Assembly: GCA_963782965.1 (NCBI GenBank)
Contig: CAWALV010000006.1
Location: forward strand, 1-64,000
Direction: 5' to 3'
Length of the DNA: 64,000 nucleotides
Source of the DNA: CAWALV01 sp963782965
Lineage (GTDB): Bacteria; Actinomycetota; Actinomycetes; Acidothermales; Acidothermaceae
This document shows positions 49,151 to 57,586 of this stretch, in pieces. Each line of letters starts with the position of its first letter. Positions within the stretch are counted from its first letter, which is position 1. Made by a program: the position numbers and the translations under genes. The notes below the pieces were generated by a model, which was given only the letters and a program-made list of their open reading frames with translations, was not told the DNA's origin and did no database searches.

Positions 49151-50134
49151 TCAGCGACCCGTGCCGGCAGGATCCAGCCACAGTTGCGCATCGGGACGCA
49201 AGGCCTCTAGCTCTGCCCACAGCGACTCCGGTATCGGCACATTCGAAAGGTCGATGGTCTGCCGGATCCTCTCCGGTGATGACACTCCGACCACGGTCGA
49301 GTCGATGAACGGCGCGCGCAGTGAGAACTGCAGGGCGGCGGCCGCGAGGGACACGCCGGCGGCTCCGCAAGCCGACTTCATAGCTACTGCTGCGGCGCCG
49401 ATCGCGTCGCTTCGTTGGTCGTACGCATACTTGGCCTGCACGTCCGGCCCCTTTGCGAGCATTCCCCCGCCGTACGGCGCAGCGTTCAGCACGCCGAGAC
49501 CGCGCTGGTGCGCTGCCATGAACAGCCCTTCGGCGGACCGGTCGAGCAGCGAGTAGCGGTTGTGCGCCAGGATCACGTCGAACACGCCAGTGTCCAGGTA
49601 GCTCTGCAGCAATCCGACGGGACCGCCAGCTACGCCGAGGTGATCGACGAGACCCTGCCTCTTGAAGTCGACGAGGGCGTCGACGGGACCACCCGGTGCG
49701 GTGGCTTCGTCGAAGGAGATTCGTTCAGGGTCGTGCAGGTGAAGCAACTGGATGTGGTCGAGGCCGAGGCGTTCCATGCTTTCTTCAAGCGAGACGCGCA
49801 CCCGCCGACCAGAGAAGTCACCCGTCCGGGGGTCGGGATCGACCTTCGTCCCAAGCACGGTGCCAGCCGGTAGACCGCCGTGTTGGCGAATAGCGAGACC
49901 AATCCGGCGTTCCGCGGCTCCATCAGTTCCGTAGCCGTTAGAGGTATCAATGAAGTTGATCGAGCTCGCGAGGACCGCCTCGACGGTCTCGACCGCGAGT
50001 GACTCGCTCACCTCGTAGCCGTAGAGCTGCTGCATGCTCGCCAACGGACTGGTGCCGATGCAGATCCGGGTTACCGCAAGACCCGTGGCTCCCAATAGCC
50101 GCCGTCGGTCGGCACCGCTAGTCGCGGACGCCAT
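49151..50134 (-). CDS. aldo/keto reductase, aldose dehydrogenase-like
   Basis: This is a 327-residue NAD(P)-dependent TIM-barrel oxidoreductase of the group that includes D-threo-aldose/L-fucose dehydrogenases. The catalytic Asp-Tyr pair is in FIDTSNGYG, the Lys in GTKVDPD, and the His in LLHLHDPE. ATG 50134 overlaps the stop of a truncated epimerase gene (TGATG), so the two were once coupled. The expected reaction is oxidation of a sugar to its lactone. The second, related AKR at 61,573 is a clearer L-fucose dehydrogenase candidate. Confidence 0.85.
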   Translation of the reverse strand: MASATSGADRRRLLGATGLAVTRICIGTSPLASMQQLYGYEVSESLAVETVEAVLASSINFIDTSNGYGTDGAAERRIGLAIRQHGGLPAGTVLGTKVDPDPRTGDFSGRRVRVSLEESMERLGLDHIQLLHLHDPERISFDEATAPGGPVDALVDFKRQGLVDHLGVAGGPVGLLQSYLDTGVFDVILAHNRYSLLDRSAEGLFMAAHQRGLGVLNAAPYGGGMLAKGPDVQAKYAYDQRSDAIGAAAVAMKSACGAAGVSLAAAALQFSLRAPFIDSTVVGVSSPERIRQTIDLSNVPIPESLWAELEALRPDAQLWLDPAGTGR

Positions 50135-50403
50135 CAGGACGTGCCGTCGGAGCCAGCTGGCATGTAAGCCGCGAAAGCGCCCTTCGCTGCGCGGCGCGCG
50201 CCGACGATCCGAGTAGGCACCGCGTCGTTCGACTGGTCACCCTTGGTCGTTTCGGGATGCGCTGCCCGCCACGCGATCATCCGCCCCGCCGCGCGCTGGA
50301 AGGTCAGCCTCGCAGCGAACCTCGGCACCAACGCGCGAATCTTGGTGGTGTCGAACACCGCGCAACGTTCGATGTCGCTGACCATTTCTCCGACCAGTAC
50401 CAT
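50134..50403 (-). pseudogene. NAD-dependent epimerase/dehydratase, C-terminal remnant
   Basis: About 85 residues match the end of SDR-type epimerase/dehydratases: CAVFDTTKIRALVPRFAARLTF, QRAAGRMIAWRAAHPE, where the family has its substrate-binding tail. The Rossmann half with GxxGxxG, and the Tyr-Lys pair, are absent; upstream sequence on this strand is unrelated. It overlaps the AKR start by one base, which shows the original operon order. It is not expected to be functional. Confidence 0.55.
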
Positions 50404-50523
50404 TCAGGCCCCACAATGGAAACATCACCTCGCGACGTCGACGAGCATTGCTCTCACGCCGAGTGGGTCGCCGACAATCGTGTGAATCTCGTCCCAAGCA
50501 TAGGCGTCCGAGCCGGTGTGTTG

Positions 50524-50600
50524 ACGTATCACCACATCGAGGTGCAGGACCTGTCCTACCCCTATGGCTTGCGCGTCGACCAGGGGATCGTCGACGGCGG
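50524..50600 (+). pseudogene. enolase-superfamily dehydratase, short C-terminal remnant
   Basis: The plus strand reads TYHHIEVQDLSYPYGLRVD then QGIVDGG, which aligns with the segment ISSELQDLTPPTGVKLDL...IEDG near the C-terminus of the intact enzyme at 45,604. Nothing recognisable surrounds it. The similarity to the second remnant at 51,592 (VDQEIVDGG) supports the call. Confidence 0.45.
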
Positions 50601-50721
50601 AGTACGACAGCCCCCTCGAGCACTGAAGGGCCGGTCCGGCCTGCTCCGATAGCACCGCTCGTGCCGCCCCGGCAGACCGCCCGCAAACGGGCCTGATCAC
50701 GGGCGGCACGAAGGCATGAGG

Positions 50722-51480
50722 TCAGCGGCGCGTCGGCTCAGGCTTCGCGCGCGGACGCCGGCGGCGCCACGCGTCGCTGATGTGGTCGACCATCAGCGAC
50801 GCCGCAAGTTCGGAGTCGCCCGCCGTGATGGCGGCGAGTACACCGCGATGCTGGCGGTTCGTGCGCTGGCGGTCTGCCACGCTCACACTGCCGCTATAGC
50901 GGGTGCTGCGCCGAGCTTCCGCATGCACTGTCTTCACGATCGCTCGGGCGAGCTGATTCCCCGACACGAGCATGATGCGCTCGTGAAAGGCGACATCGAC
51001 ACGGTCCATGCGCTCGGGCTCGCGTACGCAGGTGTCGAGCTCGTCCATCAGCACGTTCAGCTCGTGAAGGTCATGGTCGGTACGCCGCCGGGCCGCCTCG
51101 CGGGCCAGCGCCGACTCCAGCACCGTCCGGACGACGATCAGCTGGTCGAGCACTTCGTACTCTTCGTCGTGGCGCACTATCGCCGCGAGGACGTCGGGAT
51201 CGAGGAGGTTCCACGCCTCTTGCGGCGAGACCAGAGTGCCGATGCCCTGACGAGCCTGGAGGAGGCCCTTTTCCTCGAGCGTCTTCACGGCCTCGCGGGC
51301 GACCGTGCGGCTCACGCCGTATGCCTCGCACAGCATCGGCTCGGTCGGCGCGAGGTCGGTCGGATGAAGGTCGCCTGACACGATGCGCTCGAGAAGGTCG
51401 GTCACTACCGCGTCGGCGCGGCGCGAAGGGCGCTGCCCCTCGGGCCGACGCGATCCGCTTACCGGTGCAATGACGGCCAT
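50722..51480 (-). CDS. FadR/FCD-type GntR regulator
   Basis: This is a 252-residue repressor unlike the two paralogues elsewhere in the window. Its winged helix spans about 20-90: RADAVVTDLLERIVSGDLHPTD, LCEAYGVSRTVAREAVKTLEEKGL and ARQGIGTLV. The FCD domain follows, with DVAFHERIMLVSGN carrying a metal-ligand His. ATG 51480 is the start. It is divergent from a decayed dehydratase gene, with a 13-bp palindrome between them, so it probably once controlled that gene. Confidence 0.88.
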   Translation of the reverse strand: MAVIAPVSGSRRPEGQRPSRRADAVVTDLLERIVSGDLHPTDLAPTEPMLCEAYGVSRTVAREAVKTLEEKGLLQARQGIGTLVSPQEAWNLLDPDVLAAIVRHDEEYEVLDQLIVVRTVLESALAREAARRRTDHDLHELNVLMDELDTCVREPERMDRVDVAFHERIMLVSGNQLARAIVKTVHAEARRSTRYSGSVSVADRQRTNRQHRGVLAAITAGDSELAASLMVDHISDAWRRRRPRAKPEPTRR

Positions 51481-51554
51481 GTGGGCTACTCCGTTGATAA
51501 ACCGGTACGGGCAGCAGCGCGCGCCGGGGTACTCGAACCTGTCACTTCACTCAT

Positions 51555-51567
51555 CATATGTTATATG
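51555..51567. promoter_or_regulatory. perfect palindrome, candidate GntR operator
   Basis: CATAT (51555-51559) and ATATG (51563-51567) are perfect inverted arms around GTT. The site lies 75 bp upstream of the GntR start and 25 bp before the start of the decayed dehydratase. It is AT-rich in a GC-rich genome, as FadR-type operators often are. Confidence 0.55.
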
Positions 51568-51591
51568 TAGCCGATTCCAGGGAGCGTCCTC

Positions 51592-51949
51592 GTGAAGGTC
51601 ACCGGTTACCGCAGCCTGATTACACACCATGACTGGGGTCGGCGGATCGGCGACGTCGACCACACCAGTGAAGCGGCGCATACCCCGTACACGTGCTGAT
51701 TGTCACGACGGACGACGGGATCGAGGGCGTCGGCGTCGGTGCCCATCCCGACATCGAGTGGACCAGGAAATCGTCGACGGCGGGATCGTCCTCGGGGACC
51801 AGCCCGGGCACGGGCTCACCGTCGACGAGAACGCGATAGGTGACGTCAGCGACGACTCGATATGGCGGACAGCGGCGAACTGGCAGGTGAGACCGGCTCG
51901 CGCGGGCCTACGGCTGACGCCCGAGGACGACAGCCCGCTCGACCACTAG
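51592..51949 (+). pseudogene. enolase-superfamily sugar-acid dehydratase with internal deletion
   Basis: GTG 51592, with GGGAG upstream, begins VKVTGYRSLITHHDWGRRIG, matching the N-terminus of the dehydratase at 45,604. A frameshift near 51,697 is followed by VLIVTTDDGIEGVGVGAHPDIE. The sequence then jumps, at about 51,761, to a C-terminal segment VDQEIVDGGIVLGDQPGHGLTVDENAI. Some 270 codons, including every catalytic residue, are missing. The promoter region and operator remain. The last readable segment ends near 51,840. Confidence 0.65.
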
Positions 51950-52854
51950 ACCGGCCGCGGTTGCAGCTGGAGCCGGTAGAACGCGACCGCGTTGTCGGCG
52001 AGCACTTGTTGTTGTTCCGATTCGCTTAGCGGTGCGAGAAGTTCCCGTGCGGTCGACACGACCTCGGTGTAGCTCGCTGCCAGCAAGCACACGGGCCAAT
52101 CGGATCCGACCATCAGCCGGCGCGGGCCGAACGCGTCGAGAGCGACGTCGAACGCGGGCCGCAGATGAACGGCCGACCGCTTGCCGGGCGCTGCCTCCGT
52201 CACCAGGCCCGAAACCTTCGCCCACACGTTGGGCAGCTTGCCGAGTCTGCGAATGTGCGCCACCCAGTCATCGAAATCACCCGACTGGAACGGGGGTTTG
52301 CCGAGATGGTCGAGGATGAAACGCGTCCCGGGGAGGTCCGAGGCGACTCGGACTGCGGCAGGCAGGTGCATGCCGTTCACCAGCAGGTCGTACGACAGGC
52401 CGTGCCGGGTGGCGGTTTGCAATCCTTGGCGGACGTCGGGCCGGTCCAGCCAGCCGGCGTCCGGCTCGTTCTGCACGAGGTGCCGCAGCCCGACCAGCCG
52501 ATGCCCACCCGGTCCGGTCTGCCAGCGGCCGAACCAGTCGTCGAGGTCGGCTGCCGTGAGGTCGGCCCACCCGACGACACCCGCGATCAGATCGGACGCC
52601 GCCTCGGCGCGCGCGAGGAGGTGCGTCGTCTCGTCGGCGTCGTTGACCGATTGCACGACCACCGTCGCCACGGGCCTGACCGACGCCGCTGCGGCACGCA
52701 GGTCGTCGACGACGAAGTCGCGATTGATCGCCGAGTCGGTCTCCGGGTTCATCCACGTCTGCGGATGTTGCGCGAGTTCCCATAGGTGTTGGTGCGCGTC
52801 GACGATCGTTGTCATCGCACTACTCGTCGTGGTCCCGGGGATTGGTTCAGTCAT
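51946..52854 (-). CDS. amidohydrolase-family sugar lactonase, probable L-fuconolactonase
   Basis: This is a 302-residue amidohydrolase-2 family TIM barrel. Metal and substrate motifs are VDAHQHLW (HxH), the strands LVGLRHLVQ and FILDHLGKPPF, and GSDWPVC (Asp). It resembles L-fuconolactone and L-rhamnono-lactone hydrolases, which open the lactone to the sugar acid. ATG 52854 overlaps the SDR stop by four bases; ATG 52815 is the family-like start (MTTIVDAHQHLW) and may be the true one. It is the last gene of the operon ADH-SDR-lactonase. Confidence 0.82.
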   Translation of the reverse strand: MTEPIPGTTTSSAMTTIVDAHQHLWELAQHPQTWMNPETDSAINRDFVVDDLRAAAASVRPVATVVVQSVNDADETTHLLARAEAASDLIAGVVGWADLTAADLDDWFGRWQTGPGGHRLVGLRHLVQNEPDAGWLDRPDVRQGLQTATRHGLSYDLLVNGMHLPAAVRVASDLPGTRFILDHLGKPPFQSGDFDDWVAHIRRLGKLPNVWAKVSGLVTEAAPGKRSAVHLRPAFDVALDAFGPRRLMVGSDWPVCLLAASYTEVVSTARELLAPLSESEQQQVLADNAVAFYRLQLQPRPV

Positions 52855-53618
52855 CGACCGAGCCAGCCGCCATCGACCGGCAGGGTGACGCCGTGCACGT
52901 AATCGGCCGCGGACGACGCCAAGAACACCACGGCACCGCCGATGTCGGCCGGTGTTCCCCAGCGGCCCGCGGGGATGCGGTCGCTGATCGCCTTGAAGCG
53001 CACCGGATCGCCACGCAGCGGCGCGGTGTTGTCGGTCTCGACATAGCCAGGGGCCACTGCGTTGACGTTCACGCCGTGTGCGGCCCATTCGTTGGCGAGT
53101 GCCTTCGTCATTCCCGCGATGCCGGACTTGGCTGCGGTGTACGCGACGATGTTGATCCCGCCCTGGAAGCTCAGCAGCGACGCAGTGAAGACGATCTTTC
53201 CGCGGCCGCGCTCGACCATCGCCCGCCCGAGATTCCGGGCGAGCACGAACTGCGCCGTGAGGTCGACCTCGAGAACGTGATCCCAGTCTTCGTCGCGGTA
53301 GTCGACAGCGGGCGAACGCCGGATGTCGCCGGCATTGTTGACCAGGATGTCGACCGTGCCGTGGTGCTGCGCGATGTCGTCGGTCAACCGTGCGACGGCG
53401 TCGCGATCGGAGAAGTCGGCCCGGTACCCGGTGAAGCGGCGTCCGGCCTGTTCAACCGCCTTTTGGACGACGCTGCCCGACTCCTCGAGCGTCGCGCTCA
53501 CGCCGATGATGTCGGCGCCCGCTTCGGCGAGCGCGACGGCGATTCCCGCGCCGATCCCACGGCGGGCGCCGGTGACGACCGCCACCTGGCCGGACAGGTC
53601 GAAGGGATGGGCCGTCAT
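52851..53618 (-). CDS. short-chain dehydrogenase/reductase (KduD/2-keto-3-deoxy-sugar-acid dehydrogenase-like)
   Basis: This is a 255-residue classical SDR. It has TGARRGIG (16-23), NNAG (94-97) and the catalytic S147-Y160-K164. It is close to 2-deoxy-gluconate/KduD-type enzymes and to L-fucose and KDF dehydrogenases. ATG 53618 overlaps the ADH stop by four bases (ATGA). Within the pathway it could oxidise L-fucose or 2-keto-3-deoxy-L-fuconate; its role cannot be separated from that of the frameshifted SDR at 62,631. Confidence 0.88.
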   Translation of the reverse strand: MTAHPFDLSGQVAVVTGARRGIGAGIAVALAEAGADIIGVSATLEESGSVVQKAVEQAGRRFTGYRADFSDRDAVARLTDDIAQHHGTVDILVNNAGDIRRSPAVDYRDEDWDHVLEVDLTAQFVLARNLGRAMVERGRGKIVFTASLLSFQGGINIVAYTAAKSGIAGMTKALANEWAAHGVNVNAVAPGYVETDNTAPLRGDPVRFKAISDRIPAGRWGTPADIGGAVVFLASSAADYVHGVTLPVDGGWLGR

Positions 53619-54646
53619 CTCACACCGCTTTCGGAGTCCGCACAATCAATGAGGATCTTCATGGCGCCGCCGCGGGCTAGGGCCGCGAACGCCTCGGCCG
53701 CGTTTGCCAGCGGGTAGACGCCGCTGATCAGCTCGGCCGCTGGAATGCGGCCCGCCGCCACGTGGTCGACGGCTTCTTCGAAGTCGCGGCGCTCGTAGAG
53801 GCGCGCCCCGAGCATTTCCAGCTCGCGCCAGAAGAAGCGGTGCAGGTTGACCTCGCGCGGCTGGGTGTGGATCGCCACCATCACGAGCGTGCCGCGGACC
53901 CGCAGGACGTCGACCGCTGTGGCGACACCCCCTTGGGCGCCCGACACTTCGAACGCGACGTCGGCACCGTCGCCACCGGTGAGCTCGGCGACGACGGCGG
54001 TCACGTCGTCCGCCGGGTCGATGGTGCGAAAGCCGAGTTTCGACGCGAGCGCACGCCGCTCGGCGTCGACTTCGACGAGGGAAACGTCCGCGCCGTTCGA
54101 GCGGGCCACCAAGGCGATCAGGACGCCGACCGGGCCACCGCCGACGACGACCGCGTGTTGTCCGGCGGCAAGCCCCGATCGGCGGACGTCGTGGACGGCG
54201 ACGGCTGTCGGCTCGACGAGCGCTGCATGCTCGAGGCTGAGGCCTTTCGGCAGTGGGACCAGCAGCTCGGCGGGGACGTTCCAGCGATTCTGCATGCCCC
54301 CCGCTGCGTCGATGCCCAGGAACGTGAGTCGCGGGCAGATGTGCGAGTAGCCGGCACGGCACGCACTGCAGGTCCCGCACGATCGCACGGGCAGCACCGT
54401 GACCGGATCGCCGGTCGACCAGCCTGAGACGCCCGTGCCCACGGCCGCGACGGTCCCGGAGCACTCGTGCCCGATGGTAGCCGGAGGTTTCACCCGGGCA
54501 TCCATGTCGCCGTGGTAGATGTGGACGTCCGTTCCGCAGATCCCGGTGTACGCCACGGCGACCTGCACCTCGCCGCGCGCCGGCTCGGATACGGTCACCT
54601 GCGCGACGCCGACTTCTCCCGGCCCGTTGTACGTTGCGGCGCGCAT
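53615..54646 (-). CDS. zinc-dependent medium-chain alcohol/sugar dehydrogenase
   Basis: This is a 343-residue MDR enzyme. The catalytic zinc ligands are C37 in GICGTD, H60-E61 in GHECSG and a downstream Glu; the structural zinc site has C90, C93, C96 and C104. The NAD-binding motif is VVVGGGPVGVLIALVA. It resembles sorbitol/L-threonine-type dehydrogenases and would oxidise a secondary alcohol of the sugar. ATG 54646 follows GGAGGTCG. It starts the ADH-SDR-lactonase operon. A perfect 10-bp palindrome lies 114 bp upstream. Confidence 0.88.
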   Translation of the reverse strand: MRAATYNGPGEVGVAQVTVSEPARGEVQVAVAYTGICGTDVHIYHGDMDARVKPPATIGHECSGTVAAVGTGVSGWSTGDPVTVLPVRSCGTCSACRAGYSHICPRLTFLGIDAAGGMQNRWNVPAELLVPLPKGLSLEHAALVEPTAVAVHDVRRSGLAAGQHAVVVGGGPVGVLIALVARSNGADVSLVEVDAERRALASKLGFRTIDPADDVTAVVAELTGGDGADVAFEVSGAQGGVATAVDVLRVRGTLVMVAIHTQPREVNLHRFFWRELEMLGARLYERRDFEEAVDHVAAGRIPAAELISGVYPLANAAEAFAALARGGAMKILIDCADSESGVR

Positions 54647-54759
54647 GCGCTTCGACCTCCAGGTTCGGTGTTCGGTGTCTCAACTGCGACGTACGCACGT
54701 TCAGGCGAGGCTGCGTGGCGTAAGGCGTCACACTGCATCGTAGTCGCCAAACATCATTC

Positions 54760-54769
54760 GTAGTACTAC
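54760..54769. promoter_or_regulatory. 10-bp perfect palindrome, candidate operator
   Basis: GTAGTACTAC is a perfect palindrome in the 141-bp gap between the ADH start and the mutarotase stop. GT...AC half-sites are characteristic of FadR-type GntR operators. It may control the ADH-SDR-lactonase operon. Confidence 0.45.
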
Positions 54770-54787
54770 ACCGCGCATCGACGGGAT

Positions 54788-55111
54788 CTAATCGAGGTGC
54801 CAGATCTGCGGCAATTCCAGCCACATCTTCCCTTCAGGGGTCCCGGGAAGCCGCCTTTGGCAGGGGTCGGTGAAGGTCCACCACCGTTGCGACGCCGGGT
54901 CAGCGGCGATGCGCGCCATGTCGGCGTCGTAGTCGTCGCCGACGTACTCGTAGTAGCTGAAGAGCATGTCGTCCATCAAGAAGATGGTGTAGTTCCGGAT
55001 GCCGCACTCGGTGATCTTCTGCTCGACCTCCGGCCAGACCGCGGAGTGCAGCCGCAGGTACTCCTCTTTCATGTCTGCCCGCAGCCCGACGGCTTGGCCG
55101 ATTCTGCGCAT
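54788..55111 (-). CDS. L-rhamnose/L-fucose mutarotase family (RhaM type)
   Basis: This is a 107-residue protein of the length typical for RhaM. The start MRRIGQAVGLRADMKEEY, the catalytic His region LRLHSAVWPEVEQKI, and SYYEYVGDDY are the family signatures. It interconverts alpha and beta pyranose forms so that the dehydrogenase gets its anomer. ATG 55111 follows GGAGAGG. It lies 68 bp downstream of the L-fuconate dehydratase gene. Given its neighbours L-fucose is the likelier substrate than rhamnose. Confidence 0.85.
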   Translation of the reverse strand: MRRIGQAVGLRADMKEEYLRLHSAVWPEVEQKITECGIRNYTIFLMDDMLFSYYEYVGDDYDADMARIAADPASQRWWTFTDPCQRRLPGTPEGKMWLELPQIWHLD

Positions 55112-55179
55112 CGCTGTCACCTCTCCTGTCGGCAAGAAACGTCACCGTGGCGCACTCGAGCGTCGTCCGCGTCGGGCGA

Positions 55180-56490
55180 TCAGCCCGACGCGTTCGAAAT
55201 GGCACGCCACTCGGGCCCGTCGGGGAAGCGGTAGTCGCTGACCGAATCCGGAAGTAGCTGCGCGCTCATACCGGGCGCGAGTGGCGCGGCGTACCGGCCC
55301 TTCGAAATCACGACGGGGTCGACGAAGTGCTCGTGCAGGTGGTCCACGTATTCGACCATGCGGCCGTCGGTCGAGCAACTCACCGACAGGTAGTCGAACA
55401 TTGCGAGATGTTGGACGAGCTCGCACAGTCCTACGCCGCCCGCATGCGGACATATCGGCACACCGAACTTGGCTGCCAGCAGCAGGATCGCCAGGTTCTC
55501 GTTCAGACCGCCCACCCGGCACGCATCGATTTGGACGACGTCGACCGCGTCGGCCTGCAGTAGCTGTTTGAACATGACCGCGTTGTGCACGTGTTCACCC
55601 GTGGCGACGCGAACCGGGCGCACCCCTTGCCGAACGGCCGCGTGCCCGAGGATGTCGTCGGGCGAGGTCGGCTCCTCGATCCAATAAGGCTGGAATTCGG
55701 CGAGCGCCGCGACCCAGTCGATGGCCTCGGCAACGCCCCAGGCCTGATTGGCGTCGGCGGCGAGGGGAAGGTCCCCGACGGCCGCACGTGCTATCGCGAA
55801 GCGCGTGCGGTCTTCGTCCTGGTCGAGCCCGACCTTGAGCTTGATCATTGCGAAGCCGGCGTCCTTCGCCTCTTTGCTGAGCCGGGCGAGCTTTTCGTCG
55901 TCGTAGCCGAGCCATCCCGGCGTCGTTGTGTACGCGGGGTAGCCGTTCGAACGAAGGTCGCGCTCGCGATCCTCCCGACCGATCGTTCCCTTTTCGAGGA
56001 TTTCCAGCGCCTCGGTCGGCGTCAGCGCGTCGCGTAGGTAGCGAAAGTCGATCAGTTCGACGAGCTCGGCGGGCGGCAACGTCGAGAGGAGCTGCCAGAG
56101 CGGTTTACCCTCCCGACGCGCGCGAAGATCCCACACCGCATTTATCACCGCGCCCGCAGCCATGTGGATGGCGCCCTTCTCCGGGCCGAGCCAGCGCAGT
56201 TGGCTGTCGCCCGTCATCGTCCGCCCGAATGCACCCATGCCACGGAGCAGTTCGTCGACGTCGCGTCCAACGACGAGCGGCCGGAGTGCCTCGATCGCGG
56301 CGAGCTGTACGTCGTTGCCGCGGCCGACCGTGAACACGAAACCGTAGCCGGTCTCGCCCGAGTCGGTCGTGAGCGTCAGGTATGCCGCCGAGTAGTCGGG
56401 GAACGGGTTCATCGCGTCTGACCCGTCGCGATGCCGGGACGTCGGGAAACGGACGTCGGCGGTCTCGAATCCGGTGATCCGGTTGCTCAC
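55180..56490 (-). CDS. fucD: L-fuconate dehydratase
   Basis: This is a 436-residue enolase-superfamily enzyme. It matches characterised FucD in length and in the whole active site: K217 and K219 in MIKLKVG, D246 in AADAN, E272 in IEEPTSP, E299 in ATGEH, and H349 in CPHAGG. The N-terminal HRDGSDAMNPFPDYSAAYLTL and the flexible loop GKPLWQLL are diagnostic. It dehydrates L-fuconate to 2-keto-3-deoxy-L-fuconate. GTG 56490 was chosen because AAGGA precedes it and the family begins ITGFETADVRFPTS. It lies between the importer and mutarotase genes, on the same strand. Confidence 0.92.
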   Translation of the reverse strand: MSNRITGFETADVRFPTSRHRDGSDAMNPFPDYSAAYLTLTTDSGETGYGFVFTVGRGNDVQLAAIEALRPLVVGRDVDELLRGMGAFGRTMTGDSQLRWLGPEKGAIHMAAGAVINAVWDLRARREGKPLWQLLSTLPPAELVELIDFRYLRDALTPTEALEILEKGTIGREDRERDLRSNGYPAYTTTPGWLGYDDEKLARLSKEAKDAGFAMIKLKVGLDQDEDRTRFAIARAAVGDLPLAADANQAWGVAEAIDWVAALAEFQPYWIEEPTSPDDILGHAAVRQGVRPVRVATGEHVHNAVMFKQLLQADAVDVVQIDACRVGGLNENLAILLLAAKFGVPICPHAGGVGLCELVQHLAMFDYLSVSCSTDGRMVEYVDHLHEHFVDPVVISKGRYAAPLAPGMSAQLLPDSVSDYRFPDGPEWRAISNASG

Positions 56491-56557
56491 GATGGTCCTT
56501 CGCGGTTTTCGCGGGTCGGCCGCGAGTGAATGGATGGTGGTGACAGCGGAGGTGGCG

Positions 56558-57586
56558 TCAGTCCTGCGCCTGGCCGCTGGTGATGCGCGACAGCACGAGC
56601 GCGAGCAGGATGATGCCGCCGTCGAGAGCACCGATCCAGTTAGCGTTGACGCCTCCTAGGGTCAAGACGTCTTGGATCATGTACAGCAACAGCACACCGG
56701 TGAACGCGCCGAACATCGTGCCCTTGCCGCCGTTGAGGCTGATGCCGCCGATGACCGCCGCAGCGAACACCGTGAAGATGTAGCCGTTGCCCTGGTTCGC
56801 CGCCACGGACGCCAGCCGGCCGGTGAGCATCAGGCCGCCCAGTGCGGCGAGGGTGCTCGCGACGATAAGGGTGAGCCACAGCACCCGGTCGACGTTGATG
56901 CCTGCTGCACGCGCAGCATTCCGGTTGCCGCCGATGGCGTAGAGCGAGCGGCCGGCTCTCGTGTAGCCCATGACGAACATCGCCAAGCCGAAGAGCGCAA
57001 GGCATAGCCACACCGAGACGGGCACGGTGAACCAACGCGCCTGCCCGACCCACAGCATCGAGTGCGGCAGGTTGAAGAAAGTCTGGCCTTTGGAGATGCC
57101 GAGCAACAAGCCACGAAGCACGATCAGCATGCCGAGCGTGACGATAAAGCCGTTGAGCCGATACCGGACGATGAGGAGTCCGTTTATCGCGCCGATGACC
57201 GCGCCGACCGCCAACGTGATCGGCACGCCCGTCCATGACGGCAGCTGCGAGCCGAGCGCCGGCGCAGTCGTGAGGATCAACCACGCTGCGACGCCGGGCG
57301 CGAGCCCGAAGGTCGACTCGAGCGAAAGGTCCATACGGCCGGCGATGATAACCAAGGCTTCGGCGAGCACGACGATGCCGACCTCGGACATCGTCTGCAG
57401 GATGAGGATGAGGTTGCCCTTGTGCAGGAACACCGGGTTGACGGCGTAACCCACGACAGCAACCGCGAGGACGGCCGGCACCAAGGCGAAGTCCCGGAGT
57501 CGCGCCAGCCGCAACCGGCGTCCGGCGGAAGCCTCGGTCGATGAGACCTCGGCGTCGCTCCTGGCCGTTTCGCTAATATTCGTCAT
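56558..57586 (-). CDS. sugar ABC transporter permease (RbsC type)
   Basis: This is a 342-residue CUT2 permease with eight to ten helices. It shows VIIAGRMDLSLESTFGLAPGVAAWL, GAINGLLIVRYRLNGFIVTLGMLIVLRGLLLG, GRSLYAIGGNRNAARAAGINVDRV and AAVIGGISLNGGKGTMFGAFTG. ATG 57586 overlaps the ATPase gene by 14 bp. It probably imports L-fucose, to judge from the neighbouring pathway genes. Confidence 0.92.
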   Translation of the reverse strand: MTNISETARSDAEVSSTEASAGRRLRLARLRDFALVPAVLAVAVVGYAVNPVFLHKGNLILILQTMSEVGIVVLAEALVIIAGRMDLSLESTFGLAPGVAAWLILTTAPALGSQLPSWTGVPITLAVGAVIGAINGLLIVRYRLNGFIVTLGMLIVLRGLLLGISKGQTFFNLPHSMLWVGQARWFTVPVSVWLCLALFGLAMFVMGYTRAGRSLYAIGGNRNAARAAGINVDRVLWLTLIVASTLAALGGLMLTGRLASVAANQGNGYIFTVFAAAVIGGISLNGGKGTMFGAFTGVLLLYMIQDVLTLGGVNANWIGALDGGIILLALVLSRITSGQAQD

